A stretch of DNA of 38,722 bases from the NCBI RefSeq assembly GCF_019311235.1, contig NZ_JAHWDF010000019.1:1-38722 (forward strand), in the 5' to 3' direction. The notes under the pieces are model-generated. The model had not been told where the DNA came from. It did no database searches and saw nothing but the letters and a program-made list of their open reading frames with translations. A program made the position numbers and the translations under genes. Position 1 is the stretch's first letter, and every line of letters begins with the position of its first letter. Of the stretch, positions 1 to 10,029 are shown piece by piece. The stretch is from Mesonia aestuariivivens (lineage in GTDB: Bacteria > Bacteroidota > Bacteroidia > Flavobacteriales > Flavobacteriaceae).

Positions 1-126
1 AGTTAGCAGTTAGCAGTTAGCAGTTAGCAGTTAGCAGTTAGCAGTTAGCAGTTAGCAGTTAGCAGTTAGCAGTTAGCAGTTAGCAGTTAGCAGTTAGCAG
101 TTAGCAGTTAGCAGTTAGCAGTTAGC
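1..126. repeat. AGTTAGC heptamer tandem array, 18 perfect copies
   Basis: Eighteen uninterrupted head-to-tail copies of the 7-bp unit AGTTAGC, with no sequence variation between copies, start at the window edge and so may continue to the left. The unit is not a multiple of three and brings stop codons into every frame on both strands (TAG forward, TAA in reverse), so the array is non-coding. It lies just beyond the terminator of sucC. Perfect short-period arrays normally change copy number by replication slippage; that is inferred here. Confidence 0.97.
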
Positions 127-128
127 AT

Positions 129-164
129 AAAAAAATCCCATTCAAATTTGAATGGGATTTTTTT
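129..164. terminator. Palindromic terminator downstream of sucC
   Basis: A perfect 36-bp palindrome centred on CAAATTTG, with a G+C core (TCCCATT/AATGGGA) flanked by A-run and T-run arms. It lies 22 bp past the sucC stop codon. As RNA it forms a hairpin followed by a U-run in either direction, so it could terminate sucC and any gene entering from the left. Confidence 0.85.
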
Positions 165-185
165 TTATAATTTATTTTATGCTTT

Positions 186-1379
186 TTAAGATAAAACTTG
201 GTGTACTTTATCTGCAGCTTCTTGAAACTGAACAGCGCTTTCTACATTAAAACCACTTTCATCAATTAATACTTTAGCTTTATCTGCATTAGTTCCTTGA
301 AGACGTACAATAATAGGTACTTTAATTTCATCACCCATATTTTTATATGCTTCTACAATACCTTGAGCTACACGGTCACAACGAACAATACCTCCAAAAA
401 TATTAATTAAAATCGCCTCTACATTATCATCTTTTAAGATTAAACGAAAAGCTTCTTCAACACGTTTAGCATCTGCTGTACCACCCACATCTAAAAAGTT
501 AGCTGGCTCACCACCGGCTTGCTTAATTAAATCCATAGTTGCCATTGCAAGTCCAGCTCCGTTTACCATACAGCCTACGTTACCATCTAGATCAACATAA
601 TTTAATCCAGATTTTTTAGCTTCAACTTCAGTTGGATTTTCTTCACGTTCATCACGCATTTCTGCATAATCTTTATGACGAAAAAGTGCATTATCATCTA
701 AAGACACTTTAGCATCTACCGCCATAATTTTATCATCACTTGTTTTTAACACAGGGTTAATTTCAAATAATGAAGAATCAGACTTATCGTAAGCGGTATA
801 AAGAGCCGTCACAAATTTCGTCATTTCTTTAAAAGCAGCTCCAGATAAACCTAAGTTAAAAGCAACTTTTCTAGCTTGAAAAGGCAATATTCCTGTAGCA
901 GGATCTATTTCTTCTGTAAAGATTAAATGCGGAGTTTCTTCTGCAACTGTTTCAATATCCATACCTCCTTCAGTAGAATACATAATCATGTTTCTTCCGT
1001 TAGCACGGTTTAATAAAACAGACATATAATATTCTTCTGGCTCATTATCACCTGGATAATAAACATCTTCAGCAACTAAAACCTGATTTACTTTTTTACC
1101 CTCAGCAGAGGTTTGTGGAGTTACCAATTGCATTCCAATAATCTCTCCTGCAATCTTTTCTACTTCCTGAAGATTTTTAGCCAATTTTACACCGCCACCT
1201 TTACCACGGCCTCCCGCGTGAACTTGTGCCTTAATTACGTGCCAACCGGTTCCAGTTTCTTCAGTAAGTTTTTTCGCAGCAGCTACTGCAGCTTCTGGAG
1301 TGTCTGCAACAATACCACGTTGTATTCTCACACCAAAGCTATTTAATATTTCCTTTCCTTGATATTCGTGTAAATTCAT
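186..1379 (-). CDS. sucC: Succinyl-CoA synthetase (ADP-forming) beta subunit
   Basis: This is the beta subunit of succinyl-CoA ligase, the TCA-cycle enzyme that interconverts succinyl-CoA and succinate with formation of ATP or GTP; it works with the alpha subunit SucD in the cytoplasm. The 397-residue protein has the usual family length and the canonical N-terminus MNLHEYQGKEIL. The ATP-grasp glycine-rich segment HAGGRGKGGGVK is near residue 55, followed by the EEYYMSVLLNR segment, and a CoA-ligase-like C-terminal half with GNVGCMVNGAGLAMAT and NIFGGIVRCD. The gene stands alone: no sucD lies in the window, so the alpha subunit must be encoded elsewhere. A promoter-like element lies about 30 nt upstream and a palindromic terminator follows the stop. 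Confidence 0.98.
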   Translation of the reverse strand: MNLHEYQGKEILNSFGVRIQRGIVADTPEAAVAAAKKLTEETGTGWHVIKAQVHAGGRGKGGGVKLAKNLQEVEKIAGEIIGMQLVTPQTSAEGKKVNQVLVAEDVYYPGDNEPEEYYMSVLLNRANGRNMIMYSTEGGMDIETVAEETPHLIFTEEIDPATGILPFQARKVAFNLGLSGAAFKEMTKFVTALYTAYDKSDSSLFEINPVLKTSDDKIMAVDAKVSLDDNALFRHKDYAEMRDEREENPTEVEAKKSGLNYVDLDGNVGCMVNGAGLAMATMDLIKQAGGEPANFLDVGGTADAKRVEEAFRLILKDDNVEAILINIFGGIVRCDRVAQGIVEAYKNMGDEIKVPIIVRLQGTNADKAKVLIDESGFNVESAVQFQEAADKVHQVLS

Positions 1380-1410
1380 AATCAGGTTTTTCTAGTTCTA
1401 TTTTGGTTCA

Positions 1411-1441
1411 CAAAAGTAACAAATGTATTATTTTGTAGCAA
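1411..1441 (-). promoter_or_regulatory. Bacteroidetes-type promoter for sucC
   Basis: Reading leftward, TTG at 1441-1439 is followed after 20 nt by TACTTTTG at 1418-1411, which matches the TAnnTTTG -7 consensus of Bacteroidetes sigma-A promoters. The sucC ATG lies about 30 nt further on. A second TAnnTTTG match (TACATTTG, 1427-1420) overlaps this region but has no TTG at a suitable distance. Confidence 0.6.
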
Positions 1442-1517
1442 TACTTTTTAGATTTAAAAGCGGCATTATTTAATTTATTTGTCTTTTTTTGAATTTTTAA
1501 ATTAGAATTGAGATTTA

Positions 1518-1757
1518 ATGACGCAAAATAATGAAGATTTACTTCGACTTGCTTATACTAAAATGTACTTTGGCAAATATAAAGACTGGTATTTATCTGA
1601 TATTCCTGAACCCTATTTTGTGTGGTTTAACCAAAAAGGCTTTCCGCCAGGTAAAACTGGCGAACAAATGCGCGCTGTTTTTGAACTAAAAGTTAACGGA
1701 TTAGAATTTTTACTGAAGGAAATTAGAAAGAAATACCCAAGACCTCATAAAAATTAG
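1518..1757 (+). CDS. DUF3820 family small protein
   Basis: A 79-residue protein with the family signature: a Met-x-Phe-Gly-Lys-Tyr-Lys segment (MYFGKYKDW, residues 16-24), then LSDIPEPYFVWF, a glycine/proline turn and a helical C-terminus. DUF3820 proteins are short, widespread bacterial proteins; Pfam links the family to a quorum-sensing-regulated virulence factor fold, but no biochemical role is established that I can rely on. There is no signal peptide or membrane segment, so it is probably cytoplasmic. It lies between divergent sucC and co-directional pyrG, with an 86-bp gap that holds the pyrG promoter, so it is probably transcribed separately. Family assignment is fairly secure; function is unknown. 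Confidence 0.8.
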   Translation: MTQNNEDLLRLAYTKMYFGKYKDWYLSDIPEPYFVWFNQKGFPPGKTGEQMRAVFELKVNGLEFLLKEIRKKYPRPHKN

Positions 1758-1801
1758 TTTACAAAGTTCTTGTTTATAGCCTTAAAATAAATTGTTATTT
1801 G

Positions 1802-3483
<1,682 letters not shown>

Positions 3484-3596
3484 AACGATGGCTACTTTTT
3501 TGACTAAAAAATATAACGCATAAGTATGGATTTTAAGTTGAATTGTAGACTTTTGCCATCTTTTAAAATAATTAAAAATTCCTTGTTCCTCAATTT

Positions 3597-5456
3597 ATGG
3601 AAAATAAAAAATTCGATATTAACTCTATAATAGGTTTTGTACTTATTGGTGCCATTTTAGTTTGGATGTTATATACCAATCAAGAAAATGAAACCCAAAC
3701 CACAGAAGTTGGTACTCCTGAAAATCAAGAAGTAGTTACCACAGAAAATAAAACTATTTCAACCGCTGCAGAAAATAATTTTCAAGAGCCAGATTCATTA
3801 GCTTTAGAAAAAGCCAAGAGTAGTTTAGGTGCTTTTGCTTATTCAACAACCCTACCTTCTGCTTCAAATAAGTTAACGACCATAGAAAATGAAGTCCTTC
3901 AGGTTAAAGTTAGCAATAAAGGTGGACAAATTATTGAAGCTAAACTTAAAAACGAAACCAAATACAATGGTGAACCCGTCTATATAGTTAAAGATAATAA
4001 CGCTTCATTTAACTTGCAATTTGCTACGGCAGACAATAGAACCTTAAATACAAAAGATTTATTTTTTGAACCGCAAATTTCTAAAAGTGGAGAGAACACT
4101 ATTCTTTCTATGAAATTAAAAGTTTCTTCAAATGAATATTTAGAATACGTGTACACGTTAAAGCCTAATGAACATATGATGGATTTTTCTATCAAATCTC
4201 AAGGGTTAAAAGATGTAATTGATGGTAATAATGGTATTCTCTTAGACTGGCAATTAAAAGCCTTTAGAAACTCTAAAAGTATTTCTTACGAAAATAAGTA
4301 TACCGAAATTCTTTGGGAATACGAGGGCGATAGTGATGATTATACTGGACAAGGAGATCTAGATGAAGATGAAGATGAAGATGTTTCTTATATAGCTTTC
4401 CGTCAGCACTTCTTCTCTTCTATTCTATTGTCAAATTCCTCTTTTGAGAGCGCTAAATTTGTGTCTAAAAACTTAGTGAAAGATGATGAAGTAGATACAT
4501 TATATACCAAAAGTTTTGCGGCTACTATCCCACTAAAACTTAATGGTGGTGAACTTAACGAATCTATGAATTGGTACTACGGACCTACAGATTACCAAAT
4601 CTTAAACGATTATGATCGTAATTTAGATGAAGTAGTTCCATTAGGTTGGGGTATTTTTGGGTTTATCAATAAGTACCTTGTTATTCCATTTTTCAATTTC
4701 TTAAGCGGATTTTTACCAGCGGGTATTGCTATTATTTTCTTAACTATTTCGGTTAAGCTTTTACTCTCTCCTGTTCAATACAAACAGTATGTTTCTCAAG
4801 CTAAAATGAAGGTTTTAAGACCTGAAATTAACGAGATTAACGAGAAGTATAAAGATAATGCAATGAAAAAGCAGCAGGAAACCATGAAACTTTACAGCAA
4901 AGCAGGCGCCAGCCCTATGAGTGGTTGTTTGCCAGCTTTAATGCAAATTCCTGTATTTTATGCTTTATTCAACTTTTTCCCAAGTGCTATAGAATTAAGA
5001 CAAAAAAGCTTTTTATGGGCAGAAGATTTATCGAGTTATGATGTAATTGCAGAGCTACCTTTTAGAATACCATTATATGGAGACCACATTAGCTTATTCC
5101 CTATCTTAGCTTCTATTGCTATCTTTATTTACATGACAATGACAACTGGGCAAAGTATGCAACAAGCACAACAACCAGGAATGCCAAATATGAAATTTAT
5201 CATGTATTTGTCTCCGTTATTTATGTTGATTTTCTTTAATAACTATGCCAGTGGTTTATCTTTATACTACTTTACTTCTAACTTAATTACCATTGGAATT
5301 ATGTTAGTAATCAAGAATTTTATTATAGATGATGAAAAAATTCATGCTAAAATTCAAGAAAACAAAAGGAAACCTAAGAAAAAAGGAAAGTTTGCTAAGA
5401 AGTTTCAAGATATTATGGAGCAAGCTGAACAGCAGCAGAGAAATAACAAAAAATAA
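3597..5456 (+). CDS. yidC: Membrane protein insertase YidC
   Basis: YidC inserts and folds inner-membrane proteins, alone or with SecYEG. The 619-residue protein has the Gram-negative layout: an N-terminal transmembrane anchor (about residues 10-27, ending in the periplasm), a large periplasmic beta-sandwich domain to about residue 340, then the conserved OxaA/60-kDa insertase core (about 350-580) with LGWGIFGFINKYLVIPFF and the MKVLRPEINEINEKY cytoplasmic hairpin. The C-terminal tail is very basic (KRKPKKKGKFAKK), as expected for ribosome contact. The periplasmic domain contains a short acidic DEDEDED run near residue 260. It is followed at once by a strong terminator and stands 133 bp after pyrG; pyrG-yidC adjacency is, as I recall, common in Bacteroidetes. 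Confidence 0.97.
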   Translation: MENKKFDINSIIGFVLIGAILVWMLYTNQENETQTTEVGTPENQEVVTTENKTISTAAENNFQEPDSLALEKAKSSLGAFAYSTTLPSASNKLTTIENEVLQVKVSNKGGQIIEAKLKNETKYNGEPVYIVKDNNASFNLQFATADNRTLNTKDLFFEPQISKSGENTILSMKLKVSSNEYLEYVYTLKPNEHMMDFSIKSQGLKDVIDGNNGILLDWQLKAFRNSKSISYENKYTEILWEYEGDSDDYTGQGDLDEDEDEDVSYIAFRQHFFSSILLSNSSFESAKFVSKNLVKDDEVDTLYTKSFAATIPLKLNGGELNESMNWYYGPTDYQILNDYDRNLDEVVPLGWGIFGFINKYLVIPFFNFLSGFLPAGIAIIFLTISVKLLLSPVQYKQYVSQAKMKVLRPEINEINEKYKDNAMKKQQETMKLYSKAGASPMSGCLPALMQIPVFYALFNFFPSAIELRQKSFLWAEDLSSYDVIAELPFRIPLYGDHISLFPILASIAIFIYMTMTTGQSMQQAQQPGMPNMKFIMYLSPLFMLIFFNNYASGLSLYYFTSNLITIGIMLVIKNFIIDDEKIHAKIQENKRKPKKKGKFAKKFQDIMEQAEQQQRNNKK

Positions 5457-5471
5457 TTATGCTGAATAGAT

Positions 5472-5522
5472 ATTCAACAAAAAAACCTCGAAGATTAATT
5501 TCTTCGAGGTTTTTTGTTGAAT
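5472..5522. terminator. Bidirectional terminator between yidC and the FAS1 gene
   Basis: A 22-bp stem (core AACCTCGAAGA/TCTTCGAGGTT) with one bulged A and a 6-nt TTAATT loop, flanked by A- and T-runs. It sits between convergent genes, 15 bp after the yidC stop and 11 bp beyond the stop of the leftward FAS1 gene, so it can serve both. Confidence 0.9.
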
Positions 5523-5533
5523 TATTATATCAA

Positions 5534-6502
5534 TTATAATTCTGGTAAAATTACTTGATCAATAGCATGAATAACACCGTTACTCGCCTGTACATTGGTC
5601 ACAATAATATTAGTTTGTCTATTATTGGCATCTGTAATTGTAGCATTTTCTGCATCAATTATTATTTCTCCCCCTAAACTAGTTACTGTTCCAGAAGTTA
5701 AATCTTCTTCTCTAACATTTGCATTAGCAATAACGTGCATATTCAGAGTTGATGCTAAAGTAGCAGTTTCAATATCTTCTAGGCTTTGTACATTTAGCTC
5801 CTCTAATAAATCTTCAAAAGCAGCATTTGTAGGAGCAAAAACAGTAAAGGGACTTGGTGAAGTTCCTGCAACTGTACTTAATGTCGAAACATAAGTAAAA
5901 TTATCTTCACGAGTTAATGCACTTACCAAAGTAGAAAAATTAGGATCTGCCGTTGCAAAAGTTACCACCGTAGGTAAATCTATAACACGATCTACAGCAT
6001 GTATAACTCCGTTATCTGCTTCAATATCTGCATCTACCACAGTTACTTCGCCATTAATTATAACGCCATTGTCTGCATTTATATACATGCTTAGATTACT
6101 TTCACTAGTCTCTTCTTCTGCCATACTAGTAACATAACCTGTAGAAATATCACCAGACATCACTTCACCAGAAATCACATGATTTAAAAGAATTTGCCTT
6201 AATACAGAATTTGGTACAGCATCTAAGTCATCAAAACCTTTATCATTTAAAAAGGTTGAAAATGCTTCATTATCCGGAGCAAATACTGTAAATTTTTGAT
6301 CACTTGAAAGTGTTCCAACTAAATCTGTTTTAATTAAAGCAGCTTCTAAACTAGCGTAATTCTCATTATCTATTACAATATCTGCAATAGTAGTTTGTTC
6401 TGATGAATTTTCTGTTAAAACAGCATCATCGTCATCATTACAACTCATAAAAGTAAGTGAGCACACTATTAATAAAATTGAAAATAAATTTTGCTTTTTC
6501 AT
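5534..6502 (-). CDS. FAS1 (fasciclin) domain lipoprotein, two domains
   Basis: A 322-residue exported lipoprotein with two FAS1 domains. The signal peptide ends in a lipobox LTFMSC, with the lipidated Cys at residue 21 followed by NDDDD; an acidic cluster here resembles the lipoprotein export signal that sends Bacteroidetes lipoproteins to the outer surface. FAS1 domain 1 spans about residues 40-178 (FTVFAPDNEAF, NHVISGEV, NGVIHAVDRV) and domain 2 about 180-322 (FTVFAPTNAAF, MHVIANANV, NGVIHAIDQVIL). FAS1 domains mediate adhesion or matrix binding in many systems; the ligand here is unknown. A related three-domain gene lies 96 bp upstream on the same strand, separated by a promoter candidate, so the two arose by duplication but may be transcribed apart. 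Confidence 0.92.
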   Translation of the reverse strand: MKKQNLFSILLIVCSLTFMSCNDDDDAVLTENSSEQTTIADIVIDNENYASLEAALIKTDLVGTLSSDQKFTVFAPDNEAFSTFLNDKGFDDLDAVPNSVLRQILLNHVISGEVMSGDISTGYVTSMAEEETSESNLSMYINADNGVIINGEVTVVDADIEADNGVIHAVDRVIDLPTVVTFATADPNFSTLVSALTREDNFTYVSTLSTVAGTSPSPFTVFAPTNAAFEDLLEELNVQSLEDIETATLASTLNMHVIANANVREEDLTSGTVTSLGGEIIIDAENATITDANNRQTNIIVTNVQASNGVIHAIDQVILPEL

Positions 6503-6524
6503 TATTATTGTTTTTTTTTAACAC

Positions 6525-6552
6525 AAATCTAAATCAAAAAACTTAAGTCAAA
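6525..6552 (-). promoter_or_regulatory. Promoter candidate for the two-domain FAS1 gene
   Basis: Reading leftward, TTTG at 6552-6549 is followed after 16 nt by TAGATTTG at 6532-6525, and the ATG lies about 22 nt beyond. The -7 match is exact; the spacer is one or two bases shorter than usual. Confidence 0.5.
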
Positions 6553-6598
6553 AATTGAACAGGAGTTAATAAATATCAAAAAAAAACGAATTAAAAAC

Positions 6599-8005
6599 CT
6601 ACAATTGTAATAATAAAACTGTATCTAACTTATATAAAACACCATTTAAAGCCTGACCACCCTCAGAAATGATTAATGCATTTCTATCATTAACATCTAT
6701 TACACTTTGTAATTGAGTATTAATTTGAATATTACCCCCTAATGTAGAAATACTTGAATCATCATAACTATTCAAATCTAAATTTAAATTTTCGGTAAAA
6801 TGAAGGTTCAGAATATCACTTAAACTTTCTGCATCTACATCTTCCAAAGTGAAATTTTGAGTAGGATATAATTCTAAAAGAACATTTTCAAAAGCTTCAT
6901 TTGAAGGTGCAAAAACGGTATAAGGAGCATTTAAATCATTACTATTTAATCGTACTTCATAACCTTCATTTATAACATCATCTCTAGAAATAGCTTCTGC
7001 AAAAGTTTCTAGCTCTAAATCTGCCACTACAAAATCATGTAAAGTGGGTAACAATAATACTTCATTTAAGCTATGAATTACGCCATTAGTGGTTACAATG
7101 TCTTGCACGGTAATTGTACTTGTACCATTAAAAAGAAGACCTACCGCTTTATTTAAATATAAACTAAGTTCTCGTTCTTCTCCTTCTAGAGTTACCTTAG
7201 CTAATGTTTTTTGATAACCTGAAGTTAGCCGAGAAGCTAAATTTAATCCCTCTTGCAGATGATAACTAAAAAACTGTTCTCGCTCTGTTAAATTATAATT
7301 AGTCGTTTCTAAAAAGTTTAAAAATGATGTCGAAGAAGGAACAAGCAACGTGTGATAATTATTTGAGCTTAGTGCATTTTGAAAATCAGAACTTTCATTT
7401 AAGGCTTCTTCATAAAATGGTGTAAGGTTTTCATCTATTTGTAAAAAAGTTTCTAGCGTAGGTAAGCTAAGCATTTTATCTATTTCATGCATCATTCCAT
7501 TATCTACTTCTATATTAGCATTTACAAATTTTGTAGCGCCATTAAATCTCACTTCTTCACCTGTATTTACCAACATACTCAATGTAGTCGTCGTACTATC
7601 TGTCACCGGTATTTCTGACAATGTTTTTAGATAACCCGTTGTAAAACTTTCTTGAGTTTTTATGGTTTCTAATAAATGATAAAACACCAAGTCTAAAGCT
7701 AAATCTTGCGGAATATCATTTATACTTGTGTAATCACTTTCATTTAAATAAAGCTCTACCGCCTCATTATTGGGTGCTAAAAGTGTATATGTTCCAGAGT
7801 TTCCATCTAAAGCTACCTCTAATTCTGCTTTTACCATAAGCTGATAAAACATGCTAAAACGAGGATTCTTTTCGATATAATTTACAATCGAATTTGTTCC
7901 TTCAATAATATTAGCATTATCGTCTTCATCACAAGAAAAAACCATACTTACTACCGCCAATAAAAACAGTAATTTGATTACTTTTAAACTAATTTTATTC
8001 ATCAT
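6599..8005 (-). CDS. FAS1 (fasciclin) domain lipoprotein, three domains
   Basis: A 468-residue lipoprotein with three FAS1-like units. The signal peptide ends VVSMVFSC, giving lipidated Cys at residue 25 followed by DEDDN, again an acidic stretch compatible with surface export. Repeat 1 is about residues 37-185 (YTLLAPNNEAV, DNGMMHEIDKML), repeat 2 about 186-322 (HTLLVPSSTSF, TNGVIHSLNEVL) and repeat 3 about 323-468 (YTVFAPSNEAF, LNGVLYKLDTVL). The second repeat has drifted most from the consensus. Two ATG codons start the frame (MM); either could be used. Likely role: surface adhesion or matrix contact, inferred from the domain only. It is divergent from the MORN-repeat gene with just 52 bp between them. 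Confidence 0.9.
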   Translation of the reverse strand: MMNKISLKVIKLLFLLAVVSMVFSCDEDDNANIIEGTNSIVNYIEKNPRFSMFYQLMVKAELEVALDGNSGTYTLLAPNNEAVELYLNESDYTSINDIPQDLALDLVFYHLLETIKTQESFTTGYLKTLSEIPVTDSTTTTLSMLVNTGEEVRFNGATKFVNANIEVDNGMMHEIDKMLSLPTLETFLQIDENLTPFYEEALNESSDFQNALSSNNYHTLLVPSSTSFLNFLETTNYNLTEREQFFSYHLQEGLNLASRLTSGYQKTLAKVTLEGEERELSLYLNKAVGLLFNGTSTITVQDIVTTNGVIHSLNEVLLLPTLHDFVVADLELETFAEAISRDDVINEGYEVRLNSNDLNAPYTVFAPSNEAFENVLLELYPTQNFTLEDVDAESLSDILNLHFTENLNLDLNSYDDSSISTLGGNIQINTQLQSVIDVNDRNALIISEGGQALNGVLYKLDTVLLLQL

Positions 8006-8057
8006 TGCATTTTAAAAATTTTGAAGTAAAACTCACAATATACAAAAACCTCAACTT

Positions 8058-8771
8058 ATGTTTAACTTTATTAAAAACGGTTTTCTACTCCTATTTATTT
8101 TAAATTCATCGCTCATCTTCGCTCAAAAATCGGATATTAATCAATTTGATGCCAATGAAGAAAGACATGGAAAATGGATTAAAAAATTTGAAGGAACCAA
8201 TCAAATAAGGTATTCGGGAGAATTTAATCATGGTCAAGAAGTTGGCACTTTTAAATTTTATAAAAAAGGAAATGAAGAATATCCTGAAGCTACCAAAACA
8301 TATACAGAAGAAAGTGATATCGTAAGTGTTGAGTTTTTTACCCCGAAAGGAAAATTACTCACCAAAGGACAGTTTAAAGATAAAAAAAGAATTGGCGAAT
8401 GGATTTACTTTCACAAAGGTACAGCTATCATAATGATGAAAGAAAATTATAAAAATGATCTATTAAACGGATTGAAGTCTATCTATTTTGAAAATGGTAA
8501 ACTCGCAGAAACTCAAGAATATTTAAAGGGAATAAAACAAGGAGAAAATTTTATTTACGGCGCTAACGGAAATTTAATTCAATATTATAATTACCAACAA
8601 GGAAGCTTAGACGGAGCTTGTAAAATCTACAATCCACAAGGAAAGCTCACTGCAGAAGGTAATTACAAAAAAGGCCTACGGGATGGAATCTGGAAGTTTC
8701 ATGAAAATGAAAAACTCACTCACACCGAAAAATTTCCGAAAGAAAAACCTTCTGTAAGAAAAAAGAAATAA
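8058..8771 (+). CDS. Exported MORN-variant repeat protein
   Basis: A 237-residue protein with a cleavable signal peptide (hydrophobic residues 9-22, likely cut after IFAQ). The mature part consists of MORN-like antiparallel hairpin repeats, with recurring units such as GKWIKKFEG, YSGEFNHGQEVG, GEWIYFHKG, LNGLKSIYFENGKL, GSLDGACKIYNPQGKL and GLRDGIWKFHEN. Databases often call this family 'toxin-antitoxin system YwqK family antitoxin', a name that misleads: there is no toxin gene beside it, and the exported location argues against an antitoxin role. It lies 43 bp before mnmA, which has its own -7 element. The C-terminus is very basic (PSVRKKK). Function unknown. Confidence 0.8.
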   Translation: MFNFIKNGFLLLFILNSSLIFAQKSDINQFDANEERHGKWIKKFEGTNQIRYSGEFNHGQEVGTFKFYKKGNEEYPEATKTYTEESDIVSVEFFTPKGKLLTKGQFKDKKRIGEWIYFHKGTAIIMMKENYKNDLLNGLKSIYFENGKLAETQEYLKGIKQGENFIYGANGNLIQYYNYQQGSLDGACKIYNPQGKLTAEGNYKKGLRDGIWKFHENEKLTHTEKFPKEKPSVRKKK

Positions 8772-8785
8772 CACGACAAAATCAC

Positions 8786-8793
8786 TAATTTTG
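8786..8793 (+). promoter_or_regulatory. Probable -7 element for mnmA
   Basis: TAATTTTG matches TAnnTTTG and ends 21 nt before the GTG start of mnmA. No clear TTG lies at the proper distance upstream. A short leader of roughly 15 nt is implied. Confidence 0.45.
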
Positions 8794-8814
8794 TATAAAA
8801 TATAGCTTTAAATC

Positions 8815-10008
8815 GTGAAAAAAGAAAAAGTAGTTGTTGGCCTTAGCGGTGGTGTAGATTCTAGTGTTACCGCATACTTGCTAAAAGAGCAAGGTTATGA
8901 AGTAATTGGCCTATTTATGAAAAATTGGCACGACGACTCAGTTACAATTAGTGATGAATGCCCTTGGTTAGATGATAGTAATGATGCCATGTTAGTTGCA
9001 GAAAAATTAGGCATTCCTTTTCAAACCGTCGACTTAAGCGAGCAATACAAAGAACGTATTGTAGACTACATGTTTAACGAATATGAACGAGGAAGAACAC
9101 CCAATCCAGATGTGCTTTGTAACCGTGAAATTAAGTTTGATGTTTTTATGAAAATTGCACTTTCGCTAGGTGCAGATTATGTCGCTACAGGTCACTATTG
9201 CAGAAAAGGAGAAACTAAAATTAATGGTAAAACGGTTTATCAACTTCTTGCAGGAGAAGACAAAAATAAAGATCAATCGTACTTTTTGTGTCAGCTTTCG
9301 CAAGAACAATTATCTAAAACACTCTTCCCTATTGGTGAGTTACAAAAAAGTGAAGTAAGAGAAATTGCTACACAACAAGAATTAGTAACAGCAGGCAAAA
9401 AAGACTCTCAGGGATTATGTTTTATAGGTAAAGTAAGACTACCAGAATTTCTTCAGCAAAAACTAAAACCTAAAGATGGAGTTATTTTAGAAATTCCTGC
9501 GGAAGAAAATATTTACCAAACTTCTATTCCAGAATTTGCAAACCAAGAAGAGCAATTAGCTTATTTGAGTAAAAAAATCAGCTATCAGAAAGAACTAGGA
9601 AAAGAAGTAGGTAAACATAACGGAGCTCATTATTTCACTAAAGGACAACGTAAAGGCTTAGGGGTTGGCGGCACTCCAGAACCTCTATTTGTGATTGATA
9701 CCGATGTTAAAGAGAACATCATTTATACCGGACAAGGAAAAAACCATCCTGGATTATTTCGCAAAGGCCTGTTTGTAAATCCAGAAGAAATTCATTGGAT
9801 TCGTAAAGATCTTGCACTAGCTGCGGGAGAAGAGATGAAAGTTGAAGCTAGAATTAGGTACAGACAAGCTTTAGAAAAAGCTACACTCTACCAAACAGAA
9901 AACGGTTTGTATGTAATCTTTGAAAATGAACAATCGGCTATCACAGAAGGGCAATTTGTAGCGTGGTATCATGAAAAAGAATTATTAGGATCTGGAGTAA
10001 TTTCGTAA
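8815..10008 (+). CDS. mnmA: tRNA-specific 2-thiouridylase MnmA
   Basis: MnmA thiolates U34 at the wobble position of tRNA-Lys, -Glu and -Gln, using ATP to activate the uridine and a relayed persulfide as sulfur donor. The 397-residue protein has the PP-loop [10 protein letters not shown] at residues 9-18, the first catalytic cysteine Cys102 in NPDVLCN, and the second, Cys202, in GLCFIG, matching the two required cysteines of E. coli MnmA. The tRNA-binding region with [17 protein letters not shown] follows, then a C-terminal beta-barrel domain. Translation starts at GTG: the frame before it lacks a nearby ATG and the family N-terminus ([12 protein letters not shown]) begins right there. It is followed 21 bp later by the subtilase gene. 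Confidence 0.97.
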   Translation: MKKEKVVVGLSGGVDSSVTAYLLKEQGYEVIGLFMKNWHDDSVTISDECPWLDDSNDAMLVAEKLGIPFQTVDLSEQYKERIVDYMFNEYERGRTPNPDVLCNREIKFDVFMKIALSLGADYVATGHYCRKGETKINGKTVYQLLAGEDKNKDQSYFLCQLSQEQLSKTLFPIGELQKSEVREIATQQELVTAGKKDSQGLCFIGKVRLPEFLQQKLKPKDGVILEIPAEENIYQTSIPEFANQEEQLAYLSKKISYQKELGKEVGKHNGAHYFTKGQRKGLGVGGTPEPLFVIDTDVKENIIYTGQGKNHPGLFRKGLFVNPEEIHWIRKDLALAAGEEMKVEARIRYRQALEKATLYQTENGLYVIFENEQSAITEGQFVAWYHEKELLGSGVIS

Positions 10009-10029
10009 CTTTAGCTGAAAATTTCGGCT

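Noticed and set aside
1-126. CRISPR array
   Set aside because: The units are 7 bp with no spacers and no cas genes nearby; it is a simple tandem repeat.
8058-8771. YwqK-type antitoxin of a toxin-antitoxin pair
   Set aside because: The protein has a signal peptide and no toxin gene is adjacent; the name is inherited from the MORN-like repeat family.
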